Notes: generated by a model not told the origin, from the letters alone. Positions 32,453 through 44,881 are shown, counted from the stretch's first letter. The stretch: 64,000 nt of DNA from Cyclaneusma minus (GCA_037179335.1 JAKZHN010000003.1:1364001-1428000); one strand, 5' to 3'. Translations and numbers: made by a program.

Positions 32453-33600
32453 GATCACCTTTAGGTTCCCTGTTCCCTGGTTACCACCTTTTTGCAGTTT
32501 TGTTTCTCTTTTCTCTAGTGCTTTTTTTTTGTGGTTTTTTTCGCCCGGGGGGTTTGCCCAAGAGCTCATGCATGATCAGTCTCCAAAATCTGCCTCTCTC
32601 GAACAACTCTATGACTTACAGGAGCAAGGAGACAGACATGGCCTGAAATTCGAAAGGACCGCGAGATACAACAATTTCTCGGCGGAGTGCGAGGGATCTC
32701 TATATTCTTTCTACGCTGAAGTTCTCGCGGAATCGAATTTTGGATCCATCGAGTCACAGCCCGTTCCATCCACTATCCAGTCAACACTTCCTGCCACCAA
32801 ACGACAGCAACACAAGTCGCCAACAGCACCAGCGTCTGGCGACAAGAAGGACCGTTTTAGGGATATAAATAGCTGTGACGACTCTGGGTTTGAGCGGTAT
32901 CTTTGAGAACTTTCTGTTTGTCTCGAAATGAATCTTCTGGATTGAAGGCTGTGCTGTGGAAGTACCGTGCAGTGCTTTACCACTCTCTAATCTCTCGGGA
33001 GTAGTTTGGAGGAGCTTGATGTGGGAAACGAGAGGGTATTTGTTATTGGCTCTGGGAACTGCAAGTGAAGGTTGAGAGAGGAGACGGTGGCAGAACAGCC
33101 GATTCGACAGTGAACAGCTTCTGGGGAGTTTGTATAGCTGGGCGAAACAGAGAAGCTGAGTGGACCTGACTGTATTGAATGATGAATTGGATCGCTGACT
33201 TAGTGTCGAGGAGCAGGTTTGCAACGGCCGATCCTTTCGCATCAATTCCAGTCTCGTCTCAGTCTCTAGGTCTCTTGAAAAAAAAATCCATGGAAGGGGA
33301 CGTTGTTTATATAGCGAGGACCAGGGGTCAGGTGTAGCTCTGTCGGGTCATGTGACAGGTAAGATGGCTTTTGGCAACCTGATTCGATGCGTGGAAAAGA
33401 CTTTGAGTAACCTATCCAAGTACAGTCCAAATACCTACCTGCCCAGTACCTCCGACCTCCGAACGCTGCGCCACTTTCAGGTCACCAAGATCCAGTCGAA
33501 TCAAACCCTTGCCAGCTGATGCATGTACCCTATCGCTAAGCATCAGCGCTTAGCCAACTCTATAACACTAACTTGCTTCTCCTCCCGAGCCGCGAAAACC
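32453..33600. other. non-coding or weakly coding stretch
   Basis: A minus-strand frame (ATG at 33242, stop at 32781; 153 residues) lies about 70 bp downstream of a TATATAA box (about 33306-33317) and could be a small gene. It has no recognisable domain and is Arg/Ser/Leu-rich. Its start context CGCATCAATTCC (plus-strand reading, 33238-33249) recurs at 33841-33852 in the first full unit of the adjacent tandem array. Confidence 0.3.
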
Positions 33601-35012
33601 AACATTCTTCATCAACGAAACTTCAAGTTTGCGAAAGACTTCCGGAGCCAATATCCATCGGAAACTTTGCCTCTATATCACAGTATTCTGCTGTCAGAGA
33701 TTCAAGTGACGCAGTCAGGTAGTTGAAGACCGATGGGGATAACAGCTACGAGATATACAAACTAATTCACTTTAGCTCTACTAGCAAGCTCCTACGCTGA
33801 GAGAACCAAGTCTGCTTGTGCTTGATTCGATCTACTTCTGCGCATCAATTCCCCGAGGTGCACTTGGGAAAATGTGATGATTGACGCTGAGCCTCCGGGG
33901 CTTTTTATACCTGAGAAAATGGCAGTCACGTGTTCCATATTTCATCAATGCAAATTTACGTGCTGGTGTTCTGGCTGTTTTGGGTTAATCAATCTGTTTG
34001 TTAAGCGCATGTGAGTACCGCTTCTCGTCATCTCGAATTCCCCGCCATCGATGACACTTTCTGCTGTCAGATTATGTCTTCGCAACTCAATTATCGAGTG
34101 ACCGAGAGAAGCCATGAGACATACAACCTACCTGTAACCTGACCTTCGTTGTAATTTGGCAAGCTATCAGGCCAAGAGACTCGACTCTCTTCATGGGCCT
34201 TGATCTATCCACTAGATGCAATGTTCGCATCGCCGTTAACCATCGCTCACAGTTAGCTTGGAGATTCAGTACAGAGTATTTGAGATCTTTTTATACCTGA
34301 AGACAAGGGTTGACAGGCAGAAGCTACGAAATCACGTGCCGGTGCTGTGATTGTTTGGGTGAGAGACTTGTTTGTTAAGGATGTGTGAGTACCACTTTCT
34401 TGTCGTCGATGATTTACTGCTGTCGCGAAACTATTGTGCTGTCAGATATCTCGGTACTAACGAAGCGAGAGAGGATTAGGGAAGGGGGCTTTGGGATACA
34501 TAACACACTACCACACTTTCTTTCATGATTTAGCTAACAGGTTGAGGGTATCGATCAGCTTATGCTTGAACCTACCCGCTAGTTACGAATCGTGTGAAAG
34601 TCACATAGGGTAGTAATTGGCACATAATGCTTCTGGTCTTGGAGATTTGATACCGTATCTTCGAGGTCTTTTTATACCTGGAAGAGCTAAGACACAGCTG
34701 CGTGTACGAAATCACATGCCTGTTCCGTTGCTTCATCGACTTTCGCGAGAAACTTCTCTGTCGAGAGCATGCGAGTACTGCTTCTCGAGTTCTCTGCTGT
34801 CGATGCCTCCCGCTGCCGTCGAATGTCTTATCTGCGAACTATGCTGAAAAAAGCTATGAAATATTCTCACAAATATCCTTTGCTTGTACGGGCCAGCTAT
34901 CAGGATGACAGAATCAAGTTCAAGGTACTCGTAATTCAATCTCAGGGAGTTGCTCACTAGAATTGGCTTGAGGATGTAGCAGTAGGTCCTCGTGCCCCTT
35001 TTATACCCGTAG
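33600..35012. repeat. diverged tandem array, about 375-385 bp per unit
   Basis: Landmarks recur at a near-constant step. CTTTTTATACC starts at 33901, 34287 and 34668, with a poorer copy (CCCCTTTTATACCC) near 34995. GTGAGTACC is at 34011 and 34385, with GCGAGTACT at 34771. CTGCTGTCAG or its variant is at 33688, 34061 and 34436. Units share further blocks (TACGAAATCAC(G/A)TGCC; TTTGTTAAG; GACATACAACCTACC-like; AGCTATCAGG). On the minus strand each TATA block reads CAGGTATAAAAAG, a good TATA box. On the plus strand GTGAGTACC to CTGCTGTCAG looks like a 60-nt intron. No reading frame is shared between units. Confidence 0.65.
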
Positions 35013-35457
35013 ACCACCGTACTAGCAGCAGAAGTAAGTCACCCCCCAGCCCCCTGGTCGAGGACTAATGCAAGCTCTGCGAGAGCACGTGATATACCAT
35101 TCACACTCACAGAGACGACAGAGTTGTTGTCCATGACATGGCCCTTAGACTAGGTTAGTCAGCGAGATCATTCCTTGAGGAATCTGAGGGTACGTTGTCC
35201 ATTGAACAGATAGCCTGACAGAGCACGAGAGGAACTAGAGCACGTGTAGAAGGAAATGCAGATCGTATTCGGGTATTCTAAGACCTAAGTCACACCATAT
35301 GAATCTGCCCCAGCACCCGAAACTCCACCAACAGACTCCCAAGGCCGTAAACTAAACCCCAAGTCTTGTACAACCTACACCGAAGAGTCTAGTACTACCC
35401 GCATCTACGCCCCCATCCCCCAAAAGCACCCCATCCCATCCACCCCACGACCCCAAC
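35013..35457. other. flank between the array and the UPF0183 gene
   Basis: No gene. CACGTG sites at about 35085 and 35235. The right part is the 3' flank of the UPF0183 gene. Confidence 0.35.
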
Positions 35458-37243
35458 CTAAAAAACAGTAACCCCAGACACAAACCCACTCTTAAGAACC
35501 TCAAACACCAGCCCCGGAAACCCATAAAGCGTCGTATTCCCCAATCCATTCTCCTCCTCCCCATCCCCATTCCCCACCCCACTCTTCCCCAACCCCGTCC
35601 CCACACTCCCCTTCCTATCACCCACACTCCCAAAATCATCCTCCCCAATCATCTCACAACTACTTCCCGGGCTGCCAACCCAACCGCGGTTTAGCACCAT
35701 ACCGCGCTGTTTCTGGCGTGCTTCTTCGTCGCCGCCTGGGTAGATGGATTTCCAGGCTTCGTGGAGAGAAGTGGCGATGGTGCGGAACGGAGATTCTGAC
35801 GATACTGGAAGAAGCGGATTTGTGGTATTCGCTGCTTCTGCATTTCCTGAATTGGAGGAAGTGGAGGACTTTGGCGAGGAGCTTGATGGGCTTGATGATG
35901 AGGGAGGTAGATAAGCGATTTCCCAACGACATCGGCGGTGGCGGTTGAATGGATATGAACCAGGGACATTAGAGTGCAGGATCACTTTCGTAGCCACAAG
36001 CCGGTTGGGATCGAAGTCTACAATTGGCGGTCTGGGTGGTAATTTAGCTGAAGAGATACTATTGTTTGGATCTGGGGATTCTAAGCAGGGTGGTTTCCGC
36101 GAGGGAGCAATGGGCGAGGAAATCATGACGTCGAAGCCATGGTAGAAATAGTTGTAAAATCTCTCTCCTGACGAAGCCATACTTTCATTCTCGTCCGATA
36201 AGCAGTCGTGGTCATCCTCATCGGTCGTGTTGTTTGCAGAAGAGGGTTCTGTGTCGGATTCATCGGCAGAGCGGCCGTTGGATACGGAAGATGTGCGACG
36301 TCGGGTTTCGGCCAGGCCGCGAGGTTTGTGGATTGCCATGCGCTGGTCGTGACGCTTGAAGATTGCATCTGGGGGACCGAGTTCCGCGACTAGGTCTTGG
36401 GGGGTGGTGAGGCCGAGATGGAGAAAGGTAGAGGTGCCGCTGGAGCGGATGAGTTCAAGACGACCTTCGCCGTGAATGCGTACGAGGCGGACCTCTTCGG
36501 GGCAGAGGTCGCGGGATTTGGCGTAGAGGGGGAGGGAGCGGGGATAGGGGAGAGTGCGGTGGTAGAGTGTTTGCCGCGCTTCGGCCCAGGTTTCGCCGTG
36601 GAAGATGGCCATGGATATCGCAGGGCGGGCTTCTGCGGATGAGAGAAGGGAGACGTAGTCTTTTTCTTTCTTGCGGATCCAGGCGGAGTGGGGGAGGGGG
36701 AAGGTGAAGGCGATGTGTGGGTATGATAGGATATATAGTCCCATACCAGTCTCATCATCGGGTTGAGGTGGGATGTATTCGCCATCGAAGGAAGGGCCAA
36801 AAAGGGTTCTATAGACATGTCGGAAGGTAGGTCCGGGGATGCTCTTTGGCTTATCTGGCGGAGGGGAGGATTCGGACGGTGGTCTCACAATCTCGATTTG
36901 ATTATAGCGAAGCAAGCTTTTGGAGAAGTCGAGAACTTCAATCAGGCGTAGTCGTTGTTCAACACCATCAAAACGTAGACGGATCCCGTTTGCGGGGAGG
37001 GTGAGGATGACAGGATCACGGACAGGTTGTTGAGGAGAGTATGTTATGTCGATCTTGGGAAATCGCGAAGGCTCAGACTTGAGTCGGGTTAGAAGCTCAT
37101 GGAGAGATGCGCCGAGCACTAAAATCAAGTGTCAGCTATTTTCCTGTATTTCTATATCCATTCAGTCGTGAGGGGCATAGGTACTGACCCAGGAAGCCGA
37201 GAGCTCCTTGCTCTGGATGGATGTGAGCCGAAAACAGCGACAT
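35458..37243 (-). CDS. UPF0183/PHAF1 family protein
   Basis: Exons 37243-37189 and 37118-35458 encode 571 residues; the intron 37119-37188 has a GTCAGT donor, AGCTGACAC branch and TTTTAG acceptor. Splicing places LGFLVLGASLHELLTRL at the start, the family N-terminal strand. Further matches to the human C16orf70/PHAF1 family are GIRLRFDGVEQRLRLIEVLD, HVYRTLFGPSFDGEY, ERFYNYFYHGFDVMI and KVILHSNVPGSYPFN. Human PHAF1 is linked to autophagy and Golgi traffic. Fungal members carry Ser-rich inserts, seen here at about 280-330 and 425-465, and a Gly/Ser-rich tail (about 495-545). The cellular role in fungi is not established. Confidence 0.85.
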
Positions 37244-37972
37244 TTGACGTTTGGTGGGATTTAGCAAGTTGAGAAAAGAGTGAGTAAAAAGCAGCTTGCC
37301 TTGGGTTTTACAGGGCTTGTAGAAGAGAAGGAAGGACGATGTTTGAGCTCTCTCGTCCGGTCTGGCATGTCACAGCCTTGCATGCGCGGCGGAGAAGGCG
37401 TCACAAGCAGACGTCAGGTGGGGGAAAGCCACGCCACGACCTTCTCTCGCCGTCAAGCAGTGAATACTTATTCAAGTACGCAAAGAAACTTAGAGCGGGG
37501 ACAAGAGATCAGAGTGAAAAAAAGAAAAAGAAACAACCAAGTGGAAAAGAGTCCCAAACCCTTGAAAACATTTTGTATATTCTGGTATTGCTGGTGTCAG
37601 GACTCATGTCAGGGGCGTGTTCAGTGGGGCTCTCTGCGTGCACATTGGCTGTCGCGCGGGCTAAGCCGGTTTCGGCCTTAGTGCCTTCCCCGTTTGTTGA
37701 CATGTCAACACGGTCCTTTCGCCAAATCATGCCATGCGAATTTGATACTTCAGCTGGAACATCTGTCAAACCCTGAAGCACTCCAGCAAGCATTCATTTT
37801 GCATTGTTTCTCGCAAGTCGCAACTCGTGTGTATTCTCCATCCAAGTCTGAGCGCCACTGGCAGTATACCAAGCTTCCCCCCATCCGAAACGCTTAGAGC
37901 TTCGCAAAACTTTCAAATTTGACATAGAAACTCGGCAACAAGAAACCCCACTTGAGCGACGACCAGAATTGA
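37244..37972. other. divergent intergenic region
   Basis: Promoters of the UPF0183 (-) and kinesin (+) genes. Only shadow frames. No clear motif. Confidence 0.4.
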
Positions 37973-40900
37973 ATGGCAGGATATACGAGGCCGCCGCCTC
38001 CTGTCGCGCCAACAAGGAAAACCAGCGCCATGCGACCACCGCCACCGCGGCCTGCTTCACGATCTACCTCTGGCGCAGTACGGCCTCGCGCACCATCACC
38101 AGCTGAATCGGTACGCTCGGTATCCGTTGGGATCAAGAGGAAGGACCGCGATTTCGACCACGATGGAGGGGAGGAGACCAACATCAATGTGTTTGTGCGA
38201 TGCAGGGGGCGGAATGAGCGCGAGATTCGGGAAAACAGCGCTGTGGTCCTGTCCACAGACGGCGCAAAGGGGAAGACGGTGGAGCTGTCGATGGGGCCGA
38301 ATGCCATGAGCAACAAGACGTATCATTTCGATAAAGTGTTTGCGCCTGCCGCGGATCAGAGTATGATATACGATGATGCCGTGGCTCCAGTATTGGATGA
38401 GGTGAGGAATTTGATTCGGCCGCGAAATGCCAACTACTAACTTTCCATCTCAGATGATTGCTGGATTCAACTGTACCATCTTTGCATACGGCCAGACTGG
38501 AACTGGAAAAACATACACCATGTCCGGAGACATGAAGGACCAGTTCGGAATGTTGTCGGAGAACGCTGGTATCATTCCACGAGTACTGCATGGGCTCTTT
38601 ACCAAGCTCGAATTGGAGGACCTCGAGAGCGATGTCAAATGCTCCTTCATTGAACTATATAACGAAGAATTGAGGGATCTGATTGCCGCAGACACAGGCG
38701 CAACCTTGAAGATCTTCGATGACAACACCAAAAAGGGGCATGCTACTACGATCGTGCAGGGAATGGAAGAATCTCACATCAAGAGTGCTATCGAGGGTGT
38801 GAAGCTGCTACAAAAGGGAAGCAACCGGAGGCAGGTAGCTGCTACCAACTGCAACACCGACAGTAGTCGAAGTCATACAGTTTTCACTGTCACAGCCTAC
38901 ATCAAGCGGACCAACCAAAACGGTGAGGATTATCTGAGTGCTGGGAAGCTCAACCTTGTGGACTTGGCCGGTAGTGAGAACATTCAACGCAGTGGTGCAG
39001 AGAACAAGCGAGCTGCTGAGGCTGGTCTCATCAACAAGAGTCTCCTGACACTTGGACGTGTCATCAATGCTCTGGTTGATCGCAACTCCCATATTCCTTA
39101 CAGGGAGTCCAAGCTCACACGACTGTTGCAAGATTCTCTTGGAGGCCGGACGAAAACATGCATCATCGCGACAGTATCCCCTGCGAAGAGCAACTTGGAA
39201 GAAACTATTTCGACACTGGACTACGCATTCCGAGCCAAGAACATCCGAAACAAGCCTCAGACGAACCAGATGATCAATAAGAAGACCCTGTTGAAGGAGT
39301 TCACATACGAGATCGAGAAGCTCAAAAGCGAGCTGATCGCGACCCGGCATCGAAATGGTGTATACCTTGCAAACGAGGATTACGAGCAGATAATGGTCGA
39401 GAAGGAGTCTAGGAGGATTCTGACGGATGAACAAGCTGCCCGAATCGAAGCATTGGAGACGAATCTTCGAAATAAGGTCACTGAGCTCTTCTCCCTGACT
39501 TCGAATTTCATGACAATGAAAAAGGAGAACGAAACTCATGTTGCCGCCCTCGATCAGACGAAAGGGCTGTTGGAGCAAACCGAGTTTGTGCTCAACAACA
39601 CGAAGCAATGTTTGGCTGAGGAGACGTTTCTGCGGAAAGCCCATCAGCAGACCGAGGAGAGGCTCAACAATGTTGGGGCGCAACTCATCTCGACTCTGGA
39701 TCGAACAGTAAGCGATGTCGGCGGCCTGCATTCGAAAATCCGACGGAAGTCGGACCTTCAATCTCTGAACCGAAATACCTGGGGTCTGTCTCAGGCTCAA
39801 GTAGCTGAGGTCACCAGTCTTGTGGAAAGCCGAGTTGAAGAGTTCCATACGCAGCAGAAGGACCTGATGACATCCGTCGCTGAAAGGATGCAGAGTTTTG
39901 TGGAAGAAGAGCTGCAGAAACTGTCAGAGACTCAAGCTTTCTTGGATACGAATGTTGAGTCGTTCGAGAACTCGGAGCAAGAGGTTTCAGAACAGACCCT
40001 GGAGGCGAAAGAGAAGATGGACAACGTCTTGGAGGAGATCAAAACTCTGCGTGAAGAAGTGAAGGCTAGAGTTGGTGAGGGGCTGAAAGGTCTAGGAGTT
40101 GCGGCTGAGCGTATTTCTGCTGAAGTCATCAATGAACTTGATGCCTTCCATACCCAAGTAAGTCGAAGTCTCATATGGTTTTGTGTCAACAGGCTAACAA
40201 TGACCAGCTACACAGCTCATACAGCGACCTCGGCAAAGACTTCAAACAATTGTTTGAGGATCTTGTTACTCACATTAACTCACAAAAGGTCGAGGTAACA
40301 CATCTTCGACAACAGCTTGCCGCAGCCAGCGAGGCCGTCAATCAAGCAAACGTTGCCGCCACGACACGTTTGGATGATGTTCTGGAAGAAGAACGTGAAC
40401 AAGCCGCATCAGAACGACAAACCCTCCTCTCCCAGATCGCTAACCTCGTAAACGCCCAGGGCGAAGCACAAGACGCCCGCTTGAGCAGCAAGATCTCCGG
40501 TGTCAAGAAAGATCTCACAATCTCCAACGACACCTTCTCAACCGCCCTGTCAACCTGGGGCCAAGGCATGGACAGCCTGACCGAAAACGAAAACACGCAC
40601 CTCGAAGCCATCCGCAAGTCTCGTGAAGGCTTGAAGACAAAGCTAAAAGATGACTGGGCCTCCGCGAACAAACGCACAGCCTCCATCCAAACCACGACCA
40701 AATCCGTGCATGCGGAGACTATTCGTATTGTGGACGAGCAAATGAAGGATATTGCCACGCAAATGCAAGCCCTCGACGACTTTGTTACACGCGCACGCTC
40801 CGAAAACGCTTCGCACCACGACACGCACACCGAGTCGCTCCGCGGCCTAACCTCTACCGTCAAGGCGTCCTACTCGAACATCGGCACACACTTCACTTCT

Positions 40901-41716
40901 TCATACGAGCGCGTCAAAGACCTAGGCGAAGAAATGACAAACAAGACTTCGGACTTGCAAGGCGCCCTTTCCCCCTTACATTCAAATGTCGCGCAACCAC
41001 TGCAAACCCTCCGCGAAGACATCGCCAGTAAGACATTTAAGGAATACCAAATTACGGGAGAGACGCCACAAAAGGTCGCATACACTTATCCCCACGAACT
41101 GCCCAGAACAGAACCGCATGAGTTGTTGCTTGCGGCGATGCGGAGACCGAATAGCTCGGGAAGTGCGGTTAATGTGAGCCCGAGTAAGGCACCTGTGTAC
41201 ATTGATTCTGCCATGGACATCGACATTCCACTGTCTGCTTCGACGCTTACGTCACCAGTTGCTGCATTCTCGGCGACCGTGAAAGGGGAAAATCCACACG
41301 CGCATCCGACGCCGAATATCAAGGCGCAGACTCTGAGGGAAGTAGACCTGAATGCCAATGCAAGTACCTCATCGATTTCCAATATCCCAACGAAAGCGGA
41401 AAAGACGTGGAGTCAGAGCACGATTACGAGTAGTGTGCCATTGAAGGAAGACGGTGATCGTGCGAGCACGCTGCCAATACCGAGTCTGAAACGCAGCTTA
41501 AGTGGGATGAAGGGGAGGAAGAGCGATGGTGTTGTGAAGAATACGGGGGGGCTGAGGAAGAAGAGCCTGGGAGCGGCGGAGAAAGAGAAGGAGAACGAGG
41601 CCTCGGGGGGAGGTTTGGCAGTGCCGACCGGGAATGGCGGGTTTAGTCAGAGTGTGGGGCCGGGGGTGGGGGAGGGGAGGAGGAGGAGGAGTCCGCGGAT
41701 TATGGGCAGTACTTGA
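37973..41716 (+). CDS. bimC: kinesin-5 motor (BimC/Cut7/Eg5 type)
   Basis: Exons 37973-38401, 38454-40157 and 40208-41716 encode 1213 residues, close to Aspergillus BimC (about 1180). A Pro/Arg-rich N-terminus (1-75) precedes the motor domain (about 76-430) with P-loop GQTGTGKT (156-163), switch I NTDSSRSH (277-284) and switch II DLAGSEN (313-319). A long coiled-coil stalk follows to about 940. The tail carries a BimC box, ITGETPQKVAYTYP, whose Thr (about 997) is the expected Cdk1 site controlling spindle binding. The tail end is Ser/Lys/Gly-rich. The homotetramer slides antiparallel microtubules apart and is needed for spindle bipolarity. Introns are only 52 and 50 nt and phase 0. Confidence 0.95.
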
Positions 41717-42144
41717 GGTGAGGGGGCTGTGAGGAAGTGATTGCTTTGTTTTTGTGGAGTTTTGCGGGGTAAGGCGTTGCATTGGGGGCGAGGCGAGGTT
41801 CTCGTTAGACTTCTGTATCGGTTTGTGTGAGAGTAACTCGTGCATTTTTTCGGTGGTGTATTTCGTTGAGAAGCATCTAGATACATACCCCCTTTTTTGT
41901 TCTTGTCCTGCGCGTGGAACGTCACCGAACGTGGTGTGTTGGCTTGGGCCTTGGTGCAATGGAAGACACATTCAAAATCGATGTTTCCCTGATCTCACTT
42001 TCACATTGTGCGCATCTCGTGTGTTTATAATTTATATCGTGTTGCAGGTGGATCATCGAACGTGGTAGGATCTCGATTAGGGGGCAGGCTGACGACTTGG
42101 CGGGGACGAAGTGTATCGATATGATTGCAAACATGAGTGAAGTG
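41717..42144. other. kinesin 3' flank
   Basis: No gene recognised. Confidence 0.35.
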
Positions 42145-42241
42145 CATAAGGGCGCTTTAGCGTAACGGTACCAGGTGGCGTTTGGCGACACCCTGTATTT
42201 TAAACCTAGCTTATTACAGAGTTCGATTTCTGTCAGAGGCA
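42145..42241 (+). other. tRNA-like element
   Basis: A-box-like GGCGCTTTAGCGTAACGGTACC (42151-42172, first 20 bases quoted in part by position) and a B-box-like hairpin ACAGA-GTTCGATT-TCTGT (42216-42233). The T-loop is one base too long and the acceptor stem does not pair, so it is not a standard tRNA. Confidence 0.3.
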
Positions 42242-42734
42242 AACAGATGCTTTTCGTGGGAAAAGGAGAGTTGGATGGACTGACTAGCTAGGGGAAACTC
42301 TAAACGATTCAACAGCCACTAAGGGTCAAGCATGGACGGTTCATTCGCCAAGTCACCGAGCGACACAAAGAGGGCTACATTGAAGATGTCAGGAACAGGC
42401 TGTCGAAATCGGCGAATGAGTGCCGGTTTGTGCGTATGCGCTTGGCTTTGAGGGACTGTGACCGGGCCCTCGGAAAGGACATCGATATTGTTCGGGACTT
42501 GACCAAGGCACTGAAGTCGACCATGGGCCTCGACAACATACACTGGTTTAGGTCAATAGGAAACTTGATCGAATCAGACGATTTCGATACCCAATACCTA
42601 TCCTCGAGACGAAGCACGAAACTTTGCTCGACACACCAATGCGAACCCATGGATATAACGGACGTCGACCATGATTGGTGGGCTGGCGCAACAACCACGA
42701 GCACACCGTCTCACTCAACCTACATTTCTGGCAT
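42242..42734 (+). other. possible gene fragment
   Basis: A frame open from about 42310 to 42765 (ATG at 42436) reads like genuine protein (FIRQVTERHKEGYIEDV, CRFVRMRLALRDCDRAL, DIDIVRDLTKALKSTMGLD). It has no upstream start in frame, and its 3' end runs into the ATATTCC repeat. It may be the remnant of a lost gene or the last exon of an unrecognised one. I cannot name the family. Confidence 0.3.
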
Positions 42735-42950
42735 GATTTCCACAGTAACCGAGTATTCAGAGTAACCAGGGATATTCCAGATTACTGAGAATATTCAGAG
42801 TGACTAGGAATATTCAAAGTAATTATGAATATCCAAAGTAATTATGAATAATTGAATATCCAAAGTAACTATGAATATCCCAAGTACTTTGGAATACTCA
42901 CAATAACTCGGAATATTCCAAGTAATCATGGATATCATCTCAAGTCGAGG
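42735..42950 (+). repeat. degenerate 19-bp ATATTCC tandem repeat, longest block
   Basis: About eleven units near the consensus GTAACTAGGAATATTCCAA, for example TTACTGAGAATATTCAGA, GTAATTATGAATATCCAAA (twice in near-identical form) and GTACTTTGGAATACTCACAA. One unit has an internal insertion (GAATAATT). Most units keep a palindromic GAATATTC or GGATATCC-like core. Confidence 0.85.
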
Positions 42951-43505
42951 AAATATAGGACGTAAGCCTGTGTTCTATCTGCCAATCTCTTTGCAGCCAG
43001 GAGTAAGGTAGCAGACGAATGATAGATAGCCTTGTTTGGATCGCCAGGTAAGGCCAAGAATGGTAGTCGGAATTCGATCTGCGTGTTTTCGATCATAATC
43101 AATCATTAAGATAATGGCGGCGGCGCGGCCCATTCTCGTCACGCTGGGTAGCACTTCATCTTCTCCGTCAGTCAAAGCAGTGGAGATTTTGAATATACTC
43201 GTTTGGGAATGTGGTATGAAACAAATGTAAACCGTAAGGGTATAATACCTAAGCGACTCTCGGCTCCACAATACCTATATAATCCCCTCTCCAGCGCCTC
43301 CAAGTTCCCGCCCTGGCAGCTTGCAAAAACGATTTCCCATGACTGTCCATTGTCGTATATCCAGTATCCTCACCCCCAGTTCCTTCTCAGCCAAACCGGC
43401 CTGTATCCCCATATGTATCATCCCTAGATCATTCATCAAACCATTCTCCCAAAAGACATCATCGCATAACGCCCAAACCCAAACCCTCTCCTATACATCC
43501 AGCCC
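42951..43505. other. intergenic stretch
   Basis: 3' flank of the Vps62-family gene. Short frames only. Confidence 0.35.
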
Positions 43506-44881
43506 CTAAGGCACCAGACTGCTATGCACAATACACGGCGGGTTGTTACTCGGACACACCAACGTGCGATTCAAGTGCTTATCCCACGGTCCCGTCGGCC
43601 CACTCACATACCTCCACTCGATATTCAGATCCAGATAGTTCAACTGCCGTGGATCGCTGTCCGGATATTGCTCGTCGCCCCATCTGCCATAGAAGGTCAT
43701 AGCACCTAGTGGGTTATTGTCGTTTCCCATCGTAGTGCTGGATGTGAATGTGCTTGTATCAGCATCCCATGTGTAATAGTAGGCACTGAGCAGCGGATCC
43801 CACAGCATCCCCTGGCTCGTATAATCTTCCAGCAATCCATTGACGAGGTTCAGGTCCGGGATCGTGTGGTCATGCGTCCCATTCATGGCATAAGTGGCAT
43901 GCGTTCCCCTAGCGCTGTAACCAACAGGACGCATCCCAACTTTCTCTAAACACGAATAGGTAAAAGCTTCACCATTGCTGTGTTGCGAATACCACACAGC
44001 CTGCGGAATCCCATTCGAAAAGCGCACCATGTTGTGTTCCCAATCACCAATATGATCACCCAACTCGACGCCGAGGAATTTGTTGCCTTGGTTGTAGGCG
44101 TAGAAGTACATGTAGAAGGCGTCTACTTGGCCGTTGCCGTGGTCATTCACGATGATTGCTGCAGATGTTGCGTTGTTTGTTTTTCCGGTGGAATCGGGAG
44201 CGACGCCGTTGAGCCAGGCGGGGGCGGTGGTTATATCGACGAGGGAGGTTAGGTAGACGTTGGTGGCGTTGTTGCCGTAGGCGTCGAGGGCGTTGAGGTT
44301 GGTGAGGTTGAGAGGGGTCGGGTAGTCGGTTATGGTGGTGAAATTCACGTCTGGGGAGGTGTTGGCAATTTGTGCGTACATGTCGGAGGGGTAGTAGGTT
44401 TCGTTGATGTCGAGCCAGATTAACGGTGCTGGAATTTCTCGTCGTTAGCAGATATTCTTGTCGATTCGGCCAAACGGGTGTTTATGATTATGTACCGTAG
44501 TCTAGGACATATTGGGGGATTTCTCCAGCTGCGAGAGTTTCACATGCGGTATCTGAAAAAGGCAGGGCTTTGACAATACTACTCCATTGCCAGATCACAA
44601 AACAGGCAATGAGCGAAATCGCCATGATGATCTGCCAACGACAGAAATATCAGCAACTGACAGGTAGCGAGTGAATTGGCGTGGGGAATTGCGATGATTT
44701 TCGTCCCGAGATGGATACTGACCTTTTTATGTAGCTCATTTTGAGTTGAGCTTCGCTGCCTGTGGACCAACCAACGTCTTGTCGATCCTGGGTCGGACAC
44801 ACCGTCGACACGTAGCAAAGGTGCTTTCTCCAATTCGCCCGGCGACGGCGACCCCGGATGGGCTTTGCTGGTAAGCGCCAT
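43506..44881 (-). CDS. Vps62-family membrane protein
   Basis: Exons 44881-44723, 44631-44496 and 44428-43506 encode 405 residues. A short cytoplasmic N-terminus (1-53) precedes one membrane helix, IIMAISLIACFVIWQW (about 54-69), so this is a signal-anchored type II protein. The lumenal part carries the VPS62 (PF06101-type) landmarks APLIWLDINETYYPSDM, DHIGDWEHNMVRF, VWYSQHSNGEAF and YSARGTHATYAMNGTHDHT. Several N-x-S/T sites (NTS, NFT, NAT, NGT, NRT) fit a glycosylated lumenal domain. Yeast Vps62 is linked genetically to vacuolar sorting; the biochemical role is unknown. Introns are 91 nt (44632-44722) and 67 nt (44429-44495). Confidence 0.85.

Noticed and set aside
33600..35012. rRNA or LTR retrotransposon origin for the 380-bp array
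   Set aside because: No rRNA-like sequence, no terminal TG/CA repeats, no reverse transcriptase or primer-binding site nearby.
38808..39848. 346-codon minus-strand frame
   Set aside because: Antisense shadow of the kinesin-5 motor and stalk exon.
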